Shown here piece by piece: positions 34,967 to 47,275 of a DNA stretch of 64,000 bases (positions are counted from its first letter, which is position 1; the number at the start of each line of letters is the position of its first letter). This stretch comes from Manihot esculenta (taxonomy: Eukaryota; Streptophyta; Magnoliopsida; Malpighiales; Euphorbiaceae). Made by a program: the position numbers and the translations under genes. The notes below the pieces were generated by a model. That model ran no database searches, had not been told where the DNA came from, and saw nothing but the letters and a program-made list of their open reading frames with translations. The stretch lies in assembly GCF_001659605.2 (NCBI RefSeq), contig NC_035178.2:12408062-12472061 (forward strand), read 5' to 3'.

Positions 34967-34984
34967 GGTGGAGGCTTTCATTCT

Positions 34985-36840
34985 TAGTAGCAAGGTTTCA
35001 CAACGGAGAAAAATAATCAATGGAGCTCCGGCTCCGGCTCTTGATAGAGTCTTGGCCCTCGGCAAATATCTCACCACCCCGTGCCATAGTATCCTAAAGC
35101 TTCGCCTCCAGCTCCGAAATCCTATCCGAGGAGGCTCAGATTTCTTGAACTTGAGACTGCAAATCATGGAGTTGCTGTTGAAGATCGGCTACTTGATCCT
35201 CAGCAGTTTTAGCTTGACATTCCAGAACGGCCTTTGCAGCGTTTGTTTCATCCAAATCCACCTGGAGTTTATCTAAGCATTGGCTTCATCTAGATATACC
35301 TGGAGTTTATCTACAGACTCTAGGGTCTCCTTCATTGTGTTATCTACCTCGGTGACCCGAACCTTTAGCCTTGAGCATTCCTCTTGAAGGAGGTTTTTGT
35401 TTGTCTCTTAAGCACCAAACTCTCTCCTTAGAGTTTTGTTCCCCTCCTTGGCTAAGTATGCGCACAGGGCACTTTCCATGGTAGAATGGATGACATTGTC
35501 ATATGGTTCATCTGTCTTAACTGCATTCAAATAATGGAGGTCACCAGGCCTCATGGCATTCTTCGTTATGAGAACTGAAAACTGTGGTATCTCAAGAAGC
35601 GAGTCCACCTGAATTAGCGCCATTACTAAGTGTTGGATGCCTTAAGGCCACAACTCTAGTTTCAACCTACTCGTATTGTGGACCGAGTTGGTTGGGCAAT
35701 AATAGAGGATCGCCTTTGAAGGAAGAATTGGGTTGGGTGACGATTTACTCATCTGTTATTGAGGGTGGAGGTGGAGGAGGAAGAACGATGATCTCTTTAG
35801 CCCGACAGGCCCGTTTTAGTGGGGAGCTGAGGCACCAATGACGGTCTTTCGCTTTTGAACAGCACAAGCCATACCTACACAAAGCAAAAAGTGAGTACGG
35901 TAGTTTAAGGGAAACAAATTTGATAAAGATAGATAATCAGCTTTGCAGAAAATGGTAGAATTTCCTAAGATTTTTGGTGACCGAGCGGTTGAGGCAACCG
36001 AGCCTATTCTGCTTGATAGTGGCTTTGCCAGAATAAGGTGGCATTCCTCACTGCTATGTTAATGTCCATTATGTGGACCGAGACCATCTTTTAGAGGAAG
36101 TCCAGAGCCTCTTCCTCATCCCTCCACGGTTAGCCCCATCCTTTATAAGCTCCACATAAATATTCCAATCAGTCTAGAGTTATCCAAAACCTTCGGATAC
36201 CCTGTTGTGGAGAATAAAAAACTTATTCTTCTAATGCTTCAAGGATGAGGGGATTCGATCAAAGAGAGTCTAGCATTTTTTCTCGCTGAAGAACCAAAAT
36301 TCCTTGTTCTTTCGACTACTCTGTTGGTATAGTTGGGAGAAGAGAGAAATACTCGACACAATGTTATTGTTGAAGCAGATAAATTGGAAGGCTACGAGAA
36401 TTCTCCAACTGTTTGGATGAAGTTGGGTGACTGACAGTTTGTAGAACTTAAGGATTTCAACGAAGAAAGGATTAAGAGGGAATTAAAGACCCGCCTTCAA
36501 CTGTTCCTCATACATTATCATAATGTCTTCAACAGGTATTTGGTCATCTACACGAACATTTGAATTAGGAGCATAAATTCTGAAGATATCTCGGGGGATT
36601 TGGTAATGGTCATGATACATCCCTCTTAGTCAGCACAAATGGAATGTAGTTCACTAGAAGGGTATCATTATCATGGACCGCCCTCAATGGAACTATGGGA
36701 GCCAGAGCACGGATGGGGCAACCGGAGGAAGAGCTGGAGGTTGAACTACCACCAGAAGACAAAGAAAATAAAGAAGACCTATTCATTCCTAAGGTATGGA
36801 AAATGACAGGAGCAGGAATTACCTTCAAAAAATGCAAGAA
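34985..36840 (-). pseudogene. Decayed 'putative gypsy-type transposon' protein (PF04195-like)
   Basis: Minus-strand conceptual translation shows LLVNYIPFVLTKRDVS, IPRDIFRIYAPNSNVRVDD, YEEQLKAG, FPLNPFFVEILKFYKLSVTQL and HPNSWRILVAF, in the order typical of the plant PF04195 domain. Further along come AMRPGDLHYL and a long Leu/Glu/Lys-rich coiled coil (SRLKVRVTEVDNTMKE, VDKLQVYLDEAN). Several in-frame stops and frame changes break it, including a stop inside the conserved FPLNPFF stretch. The biochemical role of this family is unknown; it occurs in large plant retroelement-like sequences. The tail toward 34985 probably joins the repeats at 12790-13010, because the copia element is inserted there. 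Confidence 0.75.
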
Positions 36841-37136
36841 TTAGAGACCTAGTGTATAAGCCTTTTAAGAGGAGAAGGAAGCAATTGAGAGCAAAAGTGA
36901 TGATCATGGGAGAAAGAGAGATTTTATACTGTTGTTTTGACAGATGGTTTAAATGCAACTCCAGAAGAAAAGCAAACATCATTTATCACCAGTACAAGCA
37001 AAGAGACGTGGGTATGGAGAACCAATTCAGGTAAGCCATATGTCCAACATTGTGGAAAATAACTATAAGCTTCGAATCTGAAGAGCCAAAGACTGATGGA
37101 GGACTTTTGATATGACACAATATGCGCCCAAAGTAA
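36841..37136. other. Unassigned sequence left of Athila element E
   Basis: No recognisable protein or repeat boundary. It is probably the 5' side or an intron of the PF04195-type pseudogene on the minus strand. Confidence 0.3.
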
Positions 37137-38471
37137 TGTTGGCGTCGAATCCATCAATTAAACTTGATTCCCTTTCTCTTGATTTGATGGATTTTGTATA
37201 TAGGGTAAATAAGTTCTGATCCTATAAAAATCTCAAAATTTATTTAATTCTTATGACAAGTGAGAAAAAGAAGAACTATTTGAAACAAAAAAGAGAAGAA
37301 GAGAATTTTTGTTGAAGAAGTTGATTTTAAAAGAGATTAAAGAAGAAAAAAAAATGCGATTGGAAGATGAAATAAATAATTAAGTTAAAACAAACTCTGT
37401 TGAAGGTAATCAAAGCTGAGAGGTTTGTAGTTGATTATTAATTCAAAAGGTGATCCATTTAATTGTATATTATTTAGTTATAGTGTTCAAATAAGCGAAT
37501 CTCACCGATTCTTCCTTAAGATTAAATTAATCTGCGTAACACTTAAATTAATTTCTAATTAATTAATAACTCCATTGAACATGTAGATTTAATTAATTAA
37601 TTGCTCTAAGAAGAGAAGAATCCAAACTTGATCAATAATTGCAAGCGAATCATTTTAAACCAAATCAATCAATTTCTTAATATAAATAAATATGCTAATT
37701 GCTATTTGTATTAATCCAATTAAACAATTACATGTTTACTTGGATTAATTAGCAATATGTTATTTATCTAGGAGATTCAGTAGACTTCTTGAATTCCTAA
37801 AAGGACAACAATGGAGTTGGTGTTCCTCGCAAATAAAAAAAGATTGAAAATAGAAATTAAGATGAACAGAAATTAAGAACAAATTTCACAAGTTTAAATA
37901 AATCTCAACTTGACTAACCTTCAATTGAAAGAGTGTGTTTAGCCACTAAGGCTTTAACAAAATTCAGAAAAATAAAAAGAAAAATAAAGAGGGGTTCAAC
38001 TAGAAGAAGAATTGAAATGATAGAATAGGGAGAAGAGAAGAGGTATAGAGATGATTGTGGAGATGCCTTCCTACTTCTAAAGCAGCCTTTATATAGATTT
38101 TCTCCAAACAAAAAGATAATTATTTGAAATTTAAAAAGGATTATAATAAATCTATTACTACTACTACGATTAATATCCTAATCGTAATTTGATTATATTT
38201 GTACCTATCTGAAACAGTTTTGAACTCTGTACAGCTAGCAAAATAGAAATCTTACAATTTGTCCGTCGAGCTTAGGACACAGCCTTGGGCAAGACTATAC
38301 CTCCCAGATAAAAATAGCTCTAAAGCAGTCTCATTTGGTTCATTTTCATATTTTCAGCTCAAAACCTATCTAAAATCAAAATCCAAGTAAAAAAGCTAAT
38401 TGTTTATATCAAAATCATAGTAAAATCATGGAATTTTATATGGAAAAAGTGGTGAGTTTTGGAACTCATTA
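37137..38471 (-). repeat. Element E 3' LTR (left copy)
   Basis: About 1,335 bp. Shares, among others, ATGACAAGTGAGAAAAAGAA and CAGCCTTTATATAGA with the copy at 62438-63738. The outer edge is placed to within a few bases only. Confidence 0.82.
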
Positions 38472-38483
38472 GATACCCCCACA
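38472..38483 (-). other. Polypurine tract of element E
   Basis: GATACCCCCACA reads TGTGGGGGTATC on the element's strand, next to the LTR; element D has the same motif. Confidence 0.75.
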
Positions 38484-39829
38484 TTTGCACTTTTGCTTGT
38501 TCTTAAGCATAGAAATTCAAATTCCCAAAGAAACAGCAATATAGCCCTGTCCTTAACCATTTGAAACTTATTTTTCCAAAGCAGAGAACCAAATTATCAT
38601 GCAATAAAATAATAGCAGAAATAACTTAATTTCACCAAAGTTCATTTCAATAAGTCTCATGTTTAAAATGTGTTTCTCAAGATATAAAGTGGGTCCTCAA
38701 TCCTTCTTTAAACACACAAAGTATTAGAATGCTATTAATATTAAACTATCCTTTTAAAAGAATAGAATCTTATAAACTCTTATCTAGTCCAATAAAATTT
38801 AAAGAATTTGGAGAGTTTTATTACACTTTCTACTATATCTTACTTGAAACCGATGAAGTGAACATGAAAAAAATAATTACTAAGCCACTTGCCCTAGGTT
38901 ATTCAGCTCAGGTGGCTGCTAGCTTCACTCATGGTCACCTAACTAAAGGTATGAGGGCGAGTTTATAAACAGCTCAAAAGGGGTGATACTCTCCCAAACA
39001 CTGATTTTTTCATACAGAATCATCTTAAGAGGTCACCAAATACCATGCTACTTGGGCCATTGGGTTGGTAACTAAATAACCAAATGACTAGAAGAGTGGG
39101 TTATAGGAGTGCATGTTTTCTGATTTTTGCTTTTTGTTATTTTTTTATATTTTTCTCTTTTGATGACACCCCTTAATTTTAACATAAAAATATGGTCTAG
39201 ACAATGTCCTTAAAGTCATTCTTTACAAATGATAGCAAATCATTTAAAAACATGCATTCATTACCCAACTATTTAAACAAGAACCATACTTTATGAATTT
39301 TCAAAGCAAGCCTTAAAAACAAGGCTAAAATGAATAAGGATAAATTTATTATGTTTAGGCTAGAATACAAATGATATAAAAACTTAAATTCATTGATAAG
39401 GATATCTCAAATTTCTGATGGCAAGTAGGGACTGTAAAATTATTATTATTTTTTCTTTATAACTTGAAAAGAAAAATAAAAATCAGGAGAATTGAGAAAA
39501 TAACAAATCAACAAGTGCAAGTGCTGAAAAACAAGCAGACAGGCAGGCATGCCATACAGGCTCGGGCAAGCCTCTAACAGTTGGTAGAGAAAAATTTTGT
39601 GCAAGAAAGTAGAAGAGAAAACACAGCAGAAAAAATAACATTTAACAATATATACAATCCGCCATCATGGCAATCAGAAAAAAAAACTTCTATGCAACAC
39701 TTTCCCTCCTCCCCACTTACTCCTCACATTGTTCTCAATATGGAAAAAATTTAAACAACAGGGAAAAGCTCATTATAAACAAATCAACATAAATAAGTAA
39801 AAAAAAACCTTTCCTGAGGAGTAAGTTGC
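38484..39829 (-). other. 3' non-coding region of element E
   Basis: Long untranslated stretch between the extra frame and the polypurine tract, common in Athila elements. No protein similarity was seen. It includes simple T-rich and A-rich runs. Confidence 0.5.
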
Positions 39830-41455
39830 CATTAAAACTTCAGGTTGGTGGTAGCTGGGGTACATGCAGCCCCAAGTGAGAGATGATGGCATCTAACTTA
39901 GCATCAATGTGGTGCATTTTTGCCTCAATTCTGGCTAGGCGCGCATGATCACCAGATTTTGAAAGTGTTGCTGAGGTGGCTGGGTCTGACTTGTCCCCTA
40001 TCCGAAATAAGCATGATCATGGTGAAATACTATGACCTGGAGGATAAAACACAATCTCTTTCCTCTCATTGAAGCAATGTAAGCCCCATAGAGTTAAGTG
40101 CATGAATATCAAGAGAAAGATTATGCTCAACAATATACAAACCAGTATGCTCTGTGTCAAGAAAACCCAATTCTACAGCTAGAATAGATATCACAGAATC
40201 TAGATAGATGCCACATCTAGTCTCAGATATGGTCTTAAACTGGGAGGCTAACCAAAAACCAAAGTTAACTTTTATGCTTATGCAAACATGCACCAATGAA
40301 AGAAGAGTTCATACGTGGTCAGCTTAGTAGGATCTTTATTTTTTCTAGAAAAAGTATAACAAAGAAATTTGTGAATGTACCTAAGGGCAGGGCTCTAAAT
40401 ATCATTTGCTTTAGATTCCCCCCCCGCCCCTTAAACTCAAGTGAAGGTTTCTCTGTTAATTCTTTGTATACTAAGTTTGGATCCTAACCAGCTAGGTAGC
40501 CATAAAAAGAGTCCAAGTATATAGTAGTTTTAACATAATCATTATCATAAATACCTAAATGTAGATTAAAACTTGTGATTGAACAATGTACCAATTTATT
40601 TTGTAGCCTTAAATGAACAATAGATACATTTTAATTAAAATTTTGCACATCATAAGAGAACTCAAAGGTAGCATAGAATTCACGTCATAATTCAACATAG
40701 GAGGGGTAGTTAATTGCAAAATATTTTCTCCATTCGATATTATCAATCAAACCATAAACCTCATCAAGAAAATTTAACTGTATTAAGGCAGTATCACTTA
40801 TGCTTTTGCAAGGATAACAATTAGAATAGAGGAAAGCTTGATACATGGCCTTATCATCACCCTCAAAATTGAAATCACCATGTGATTCATGTTCCTCCAG
40901 AAAGTACCTAGCCTTGCTAGCAGCTATTTTGGGCATTCTCTTCTTTTGTTTCTTTTTAGGAGGAAAAATGGGTTGTACCTCCTCACTTTTGGTGTCTTCT
41001 GCTTCCTATGTTGGACCTGTGGTTTCTTTCTCATTGTAGTTGGAGGCTGTATCTTCGCTACTACTCTCTATGGAGGCCTCCAAGATCAATATGGTGGTCT
41101 TCAGTTGTGCTTTATGGGACTGTAGCTATTATAGAATTTCTGGCTTGACCTCACATTCATCATTCTATTCATTTTGTACTTCATAGATGCAGACTTTACT
41201 GGATGAGGGCTTTACCTTCCGTTTGCGAGCTAGTGGCTTTTCTCGTTGCGACCAGAGAAGAAACTGCCGCTGGGGTTGAGGCTGTTGTTTGCGATGGTAC
41301 CGTCTGTGTTTTTGTCACTTTTCCAGCGGGCTGCTTCTTTGTTGATGGTGTCACCATGGGGTCCGACGAATCTTAGCAGCGTTGTGTGGACAAGGGCGTG
41401 GTGGCCGTCATTGTGTCAGAATGGTCTTCGGTGCGCTGGTGATTTGCCATCACCA
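39830..41455 (-). pseudogene. Athila extra frame (env-like ORF) remnant in element E
   Basis: Begins near 41455 with MVMANHQRTEDHSDTM and an alanine/serine/threonine-rich basic stretch. It continues with KARYFLEEHE, YGLIDNIEWRKYFAINYPSY and VELCYEFYATFEF (about 40936-40600), then FGFWLASQFKTI, RCGIYLDSVISILAVEL and NLSLDIHALNSMGL (about 40296-40066), and a C-terminal coil with KMHHIDAKL-like sequence. This is the protein found downstream of integrase in Athila elements, sometimes called envelope-like; its function is not proven. Several stops and frame changes disable it. Confidence 0.75.
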
Positions 41456-41559
41456 TTTTGCGAGAGAGAGAGAGTTGACGGCACAGGAGAGAAGAAAAGA
41501 AAAGAAAAGAAAGTGTTAGTATTTTTATAGTAAAGTAAACAATAAATAACTAAAACAGT

Positions 41560-42290
41560 AAAAATAAAATTACCTTTAATATAGCATTTATAAAACTAGT
41601 CAAGTAATTTACCATTCAAATTACTATTGGAGGCTATATTTAATCTCCATATAGTTCAGACTTGTCCAGAAGATATAATATGCTCTAAGTTTGAAGAGAA
41701 TAGAAAAATAAATTAAAAATTAAAAATTAAAAGAAAAAAAAACTCCTGGTAATCGGACAGGCTTGGGTAAGCTTGTCGCCTTGGGTTGCCTCCCAAGCAA
41801 CGCCCTTATTTCCTGTCCTAAGCTGGACTTCCTTCCCTTCAAGTATCAGTCTGTGATACCTCCATAGCCATGATCTCTTTATCTTTAGGTTTGAACCTTC
41901 ATATAAAGGTTTGAACCTATGTCTATTTACTTTAAAAATTTTTCCAATTTTAAGATATTGAATTTGCACAACTCTATAGTTAAATATTTTAATCACAATA
42001 AAATGGATCAATCCATTGTGTCTTCAAATTTTCCGGAAAGAGTTTTAATCGTGAATAAAAGAGTAAAACTTTTTTCCTACTCTCAAGCCCTTTTGGGAAA
42101 TTGATTTATCATGAAATGCTTTGATCTTCTCTTTGTAAATTCTAGCACTCTCGTAGGCCTCAATCCTTATTTCCTCCAGTTCTTACAATTGCAACTTTCG
42201 GTTAGAACTTGCCTCAATTAGGCTGTTGTGTTCATTGCTTTATTGCCCACAAAGCTTTTTGCTCTAATTCAACTGGCAAATGTCAAGGTT
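41560..42290 (-). other. Spacer between integrase and extra frame in element E
   Basis: Carries the Athila-typical GGGAGGCAACCCA stretch (about 41785-41800 on the minus strand; GVAWEATQGDKL when translated), also seen in D near 56870. Otherwise non-coding. Confidence 0.5.
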
Positions 42291-43150
42291 TGCTATAAAC
42301 TAGCCGAAATGGTGACATGTCGATTGGGGTTTTGTAGGCTGTCCTATAGGCTCACAATGCATCATCAAAATAGTTGCTCCAGTCTCTCCTAGTAACATTG
42401 AAGTCTTCTCTAGGATTGCCTTAATTTCCCAACTTAAGACCTCTGCTTGACTGTTTGTCTGCGGATGATATGCGGTAGAAGTATGATGAGTTATCCCATA
42501 TTTCCTCAATAATGATTCGATCTTTCTATTACAAAAATGTGTTCCTTGATCACTAATAAGTAGTCGCGAAACTCCAAACCTGGCAAAAATTATGATTTTT
42601 CAAGAAAATCAAAACAACCTTTGAATCATTAGTGCTAGGGGCCTTGGCCTCCACCCACTTTGAAACATAATCAACAGCAAGCAAAATAGACTGATTTCCA
42701 AATAAAGGAGGGAATGGACCCATAAAATCTATGCCCAACAGATCGAAAATTTCAATTACCAATATCGGGACAAGAGGCATTTGATCTTGATATCCTAGGT
42801 TACTGATTTTTTAACAATTAGAACATGCCTTACAAAATATATAACAATATTTGAATACATTAGGCCAATAGAGTCTACATTCCAACATATTTTTTGCTGT
42901 CCTCCTTGGACCAAAGTATCCTCCATAAGCCTCTGAGTGGCAAAAACAAAGAATTGACTCCACTTCACTTTTTGGGACACATATTCTCATTATTTGGTCG
43001 GCAAAAAATTTTCACAGGTACGACTCATCCCGGACATATCGTTGTGCATCATGTTTCAACTTTTCTTTCATGTTTCTCAACATTTCTGCTGAAAAACTTC
43101 TGGTCACCATATAATTCACTAGATCCGCATACCAGGGGCTCACAACCTGC
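42290..43150 (-). pseudogene. Integrase remnant of element E
   Basis: Minus-strand pieces give the integrase core: [34 protein letters not shown] and, after frame changes, [21 protein letters not shown]. The zinc-finger part upstream is recognisable but frame-shifted. Multiple stops rule out activity. Confidence 0.8.
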
Positions 43151-43199
43151 ATAGAAAATAAATGTTCGTCAGAAAAATTAATCTTTTAAAGAAATCAAA

Positions 43200-44159
43200 T
43201 CTTAGGGTTGAAATAAATGACTTAGGTGATCGGTCACTAAGTTTTCTCATCCCTTTTTATCTTTTATCTCAAGGTCGAATTCTTGCAACAATAAAATCTA
43301 TCGAATTAATCACAGTTTCGCTTTTTTCTTTCTTAATAGGTACTTCAAGGCTGCATACTTAGAGAACACAATTACTTTAGTACCTAACAAATATGGTCTA
43401 AATCTTTCTAAGACAAAGATAATGGCTAAAAGTTCTTTTTCAGAGGTAGTATAATTACTCTAGGCCTTATATAATATTCTAGATGCATAGCATATAAAAT
43501 GAGGTTTTTTTATCAATTCGTTGACCAAGAACGGCTCCTAAAGCATAATTGCTTGTGTCACACATTATTTCAAATGGATATTCCCAATTCGGTACTTGCA
43601 TGATAAGAGCAACAACTAGCTTTAATTTTAGAGTGTCAAAGGCTTCTCGACACTCTTCATCAAAATTAAACAACACATTCTTTTGCAAGAGCTTGCACAA
43701 TGGCTGAGCGATCCTTAAGAAGTCCTTGATAAATCTTCTATAAAATCCTGCATAATCAAGAAAGATCTAATGTACCGCACACAATTGGGGTAGGGTAAAA
43801 CCTTAATCACATCAACTTTAGCCTTATCAACCTCAATTCCTCTTTTAGACAGTACATGTCCTAAAATTAGACGTTTATTTACCATGAAATGATATTTTTC
43901 ATAATTCAAGACTAAATTAGACTCCAAACATCTTTTCAAAATGTGAGTGAAGTTGATTAAACATTCATAAAAAGAATTACCATAAACCGTAAAGTTGATC
44001 ATGAATACCTCTATTATTTTCTCAACAAATTCTAAAAATATATTGACCATACACCTTTGGATAGTTGCTGGTGCATTGCAAAGCCCAAAAGACATTCTTC
44101 AATAGGCAAAAGTGCCAAACGAACATGTGAAAGTTATTTTCTCATGATCTTCTAGGGCC
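43200..44159 (-). pseudogene. Reverse transcriptase (second half) and RNase H of element E
   Basis: Continues the reverse transcriptase split by element D: EDHEKITFTCSFGTFAY, MSFGLCNAPATIQRCM, then LGHVLSKRGIEVDKAKVDVI. The catalytic YxDD-type motif is altered to FMINF, so the enzyme would be dead even if rejoined. RNase H follows (FEIMCDTSNYALGAVLGQR and ALKYLL). In-frame stops are frequent. Confidence 0.82.
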
Positions 44160-44164
44160 ACTGG

Positions 44165-45681
44165 TGATCAATCCAAATTTAGACCATTTTATCATGATGT
44201 TATTGATGCTAATTTACAATTTTTCTGCCTAATTTTGTGATTTTGATCTTATTCTGCTGAAAATGGTATAAGAGGTAATTTGGAGAAAACGCCCTTAAAA
44301 CTGCCTAAAATGGAACAAATGAGAGCAAGCATGTTAAGTTGTAACTGAAGAGGAGATAAACAAGGAAAGTAATTTGAAATTCAAATTTCAAATCTCCAAG
44401 AGCATTCAAAATTCAAGATTCAGCTTATTAAGGAAAGTGGCAAATAAGAAAAGTGCAGTCAGCAGAGCAATTTGAAATTCAAATTTCAAATCTTCAAGAA
44501 TCCCTTTCCTTATTGAGGAAATCTTAAGAAGATGGACATTCAAAATTCAATATTCAAAATTTAGTTTGTTAAGGAAGCCAAATCTCAAGAAGACATACTT
44601 GCCTCCCAAATCCTGCACATTTAAAATTTGAAATTCAAAAGAATACTCTACCTCACAAGGAAACTAGGGCAACACTCTCTCCCTCTCTTCAAAGTGTCGC
44701 ACGCCTATATAAGCCTCTCCTTCACCATTCGGCCAAGCTCTCTCTTCTCTCCCTTCTCTTCAGATTCGGCCACAAGCCGCACCACTCATCTCCATCGCCG
44801 GCCACCTCTTCTCCTTCTTCCTTTCTTTATTTTTTGATTTTGTTTCAGCCATGAGTGGCTGAAACCTTTATTTCTAGTTGAAGATTGGTTGATACTTTAG
44901 TTGTTTTATGGATTGGGAGATCTGAACACATATTGTTTATCTTTTATTTTTCAATATTTATGCAATCTCATGCTTAATTCCATTGTTGCTTTGTTATTTT
45001 GATCAATATGGCCAATTGATTCTTGATTGCAATGTAATAAATTGTTAATTTGGATAGTTTCAAGTCCGTAATTGCTTGGATTATTCAAACATAAGTAACT
45101 CTGGGTGTAAAAACTAAGGAAATTGCATGATCTAGCGATATCACCATACGTTTGAGTAGCTAGAATTAGGTCTCTCTATTTCTTAATGCAATTGACAGTT
45201 GTTAGATGCCTAAGGTCCAAGGACGTTCCTTGGCAACTTGTTGATTAGTGATTGGTTAGAGGACGTTCCCTAATTGATTTATGCTTAAGGAGAGACATGG
45301 TGGTGAGAAGCGTCTTCCATCTCCATAACTAATTTATTGAATCAAACAAAAGAACCTAAGTATCAATGATCAATCCCAACAACTGAAGTAGATCCAATTC
45401 TTCAACTAGAGCTTTTCTCATATTTAAATTTCTTTATTTTTATTATTTGATTACTTTATTGCTTTCATCATTAGTTTAATTAAATCAATCTCAAAACCCC
45501 CTTTTTACTTTACTTGCAGTTTACTTTTATTTTACTTTTAGTTTGTTTTCTTAGTCTTGATAAGAAAGATAGGTAAGTATCAATTCCTTGTGGATTCGAT
45601 CCTTTCACCACTATCTGCAGTTGTAAAATTATTGATAGCCGAAAAGGTTATTTTTTACCGGCTTCGACAACCGCACTGTTA
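44165..45681 (+). repeat. Element D 5' LTR
   Basis: 1,517 bp. Holds several ATTCAAATTTCAAAT-type inverted repeats, a TATA box (CTATATAAG at 44705-44713) and a CT-rich stretch after it. Confidence 0.92.
44705..44713 (+). promoter_or_regulatory. TATA box of element D LTR
   Basis: CTATATAAG followed by a CT-rich initiator-like region; conserved in the 3' LTR near 58446. Confidence 0.6.
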
Positions 45682-45686
45682 AAAAT

Positions 45687-45699
45687 TGGCGCCTTTACC
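45687..45699 (+). other. Primer-binding site of element D
   Basis: TGGCGCCTTTACC follows the LTR by five bases, the place and TGGCGCC start expected for Athila elements. Confidence 0.7.
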
Positions 45700-45763
45700 G
45701 GAGAGTTGATTTAACTAATTTATTTTTCTTTCATGACCAGATCTGAACTCAAGAAACTGATTC

Positions 45764-46885
45764 ATGGCTACGCTAAGTATATCTATTATTACTGCTCAAA
45801 TTTCTAAACTAACCTCTGTTATGAAAAGTTTTGTCATAGGTCGAGCTCAACAAGCTCAACAACTTCAGCGAATCAGACCATGTGGGATTTGTGCACATGT
45901 AGGACACCCAACTGATCAATGTCCTATACTTCATGATGATGACCAACAATTACATGCATTTGGAGGATTCAATAGCCAGCCTAGACATGATCCCTACTTT
46001 AACACTTACAATCCAGGTTGGGGAGACCATCTGAACTACGGCTATGCTAGGGCTAACAACTACCAGAACTATCAAAGAAACCAAGCCCCAGCGGCACCTC
46101 CAGGCCCCAACATGCACCTTGAAGAGATGGTGAAGTCATTGGCAAACTCTGTTTAAAGCCTCCAAACGCAGATCAGACAAATGGCCACCTCATTAAGTGA
46201 ACTCATGTTAAAAAGGGAGGAAGAGCTTCAAGATGTCAAGGCTAATGATGAAAGTTCGTAAGTACAAGAACATGCTGCTGAAGAAAAACAGCCAAAAAAC
46301 TATTTGTCCAAACAAACTGGTCAAACAGAACCTGTTGATGGTTTAGATATCATTGATTGTTTGAGCCAAGAAGATTCTTGTATAAATCAAGATGATATAC
46401 TAAACAATAATTTTTGCAGGGAGGCTAGCCAAAAAGATGAAGAAAGCCAAAAAGAGCAAAAAATGAAAGCTAAAGTCTGCAGCATTCAGCAGGTGGACTG
46501 CGACCAAATGCAAAAAGACAAAGGTCCACTCGCACCTCTTCAGCTCAGCCCATAGACAAGCCATGGACCACCCGTCCCACTTCAGAAAGTGGAAGTCAAA
46601 TCGCCCAAACCACCGGATAAGGTAGAATTTGTTTTGCCCGAATTCAGTACCAAATTGCAACCACCTATGGAGAATTATGAATTGGAGTTCGAAGTGCTGT
46701 CCAATCATCTCAAAAATGCAAACATAAGGGCTAGAGGCACACCTCACCTGAAAGAGGAGAAACTAATTATGTTACTTCATGAGTACATGAAAGAAATAGT
46801 ATGGGTTATGACCAAAACAAAAGGCGTGCTACACTTTTTACTTAATTCAGTTGGGACTCTTTTTCCTCCCCCAATTACTTGAGCC
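45764..46885 (+). pseudogene. Athila gag fragment of element D
   Basis: Starts MATLSISIITAQISK and contains the Athila zinc knuckle CGICAHVGHPTDQC (about residue 46), then an Asn/Tyr/Pro-rich stretch and LEEMVKSLANSV, stopping at 46156. Two further open stretches follow (46304-46555 and 46589-46882), the last containing KVEFVLPEFSTKL. The N-terminal capsid part is absent. Similarity resembles an internal deletion that joined gag to sequence near the element's 3' end. It is unlikely to make a working capsid. Confidence 0.75.
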
Positions 46886-47066
46886 TTGATTGTAATACCC
46901 GGCTAGACTCCGGTATCGGGATTCCTACCGTCCGGTGGAATCTCGGATGTCGGAAACCTCTAGAAGGGTAAAACCATGTTTTCATAAAATGTTTTAAGGT
47001 GTTTTATGGTTTTAAATGAAAATAAATCCAAGTTTTGAGTGTAGAGGGCTTTGGAGACTTTTCCAG

Positions 47067-47250
47067 GTTCGGCCGTCGAAAGTCTTGTTCGGTCGCCGAA
47101 AGTCATGTTCGGCCGCCGAACGTGAGGAGGTTTTGGGAGCGCTTTAGGCCTCCGAAAGCCTTGTTTGAATCAGCCAAGGTTCGGCCGCCGAACCTCATGT
47201 TCGGCCACCGAACTTGCATGCGCTGTGGGGGCACGTTAGGCCGCCGAAAG
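47067..47250 (+). repeat. Palindromic 13-mer cluster just upstream of the TATA box, element C
   Basis: Five or more copies of TTCGGCCGCCGAA or one-base variants, spaced about 20 bp, directly upstream of CTATAAAAGG. Sites contain GCCGCC. The 3' LTR has two fewer units (about 54724-54870). Confidence 0.82.
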
Positions 47251-47265
47251 GTGGTAAGCACAGCC

Positions 47266-47275
47266 CTATAAAAGG
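47266..47275 (+). promoter_or_regulatory. TATA box of element C 5' LTR
   Basis: CTATAAAAGG about 375 bp into the LTR. Transcription would start near 47300, leaving about 1.9 kb of LTR as leader. The 3' copy is at 54886-54895. Confidence 0.7.

Noticed and set aside
36852..37157. Short frames on both strands left of element E
   Set aside because: They cross the E LTR boundary and lack recognisable domains.
41246..41530. 94-codon plus-strand frame
   Set aside because: Antisense to the start of the Athila extra frame; its basic Lys/Arg end is a GA microsatellite near 41461.
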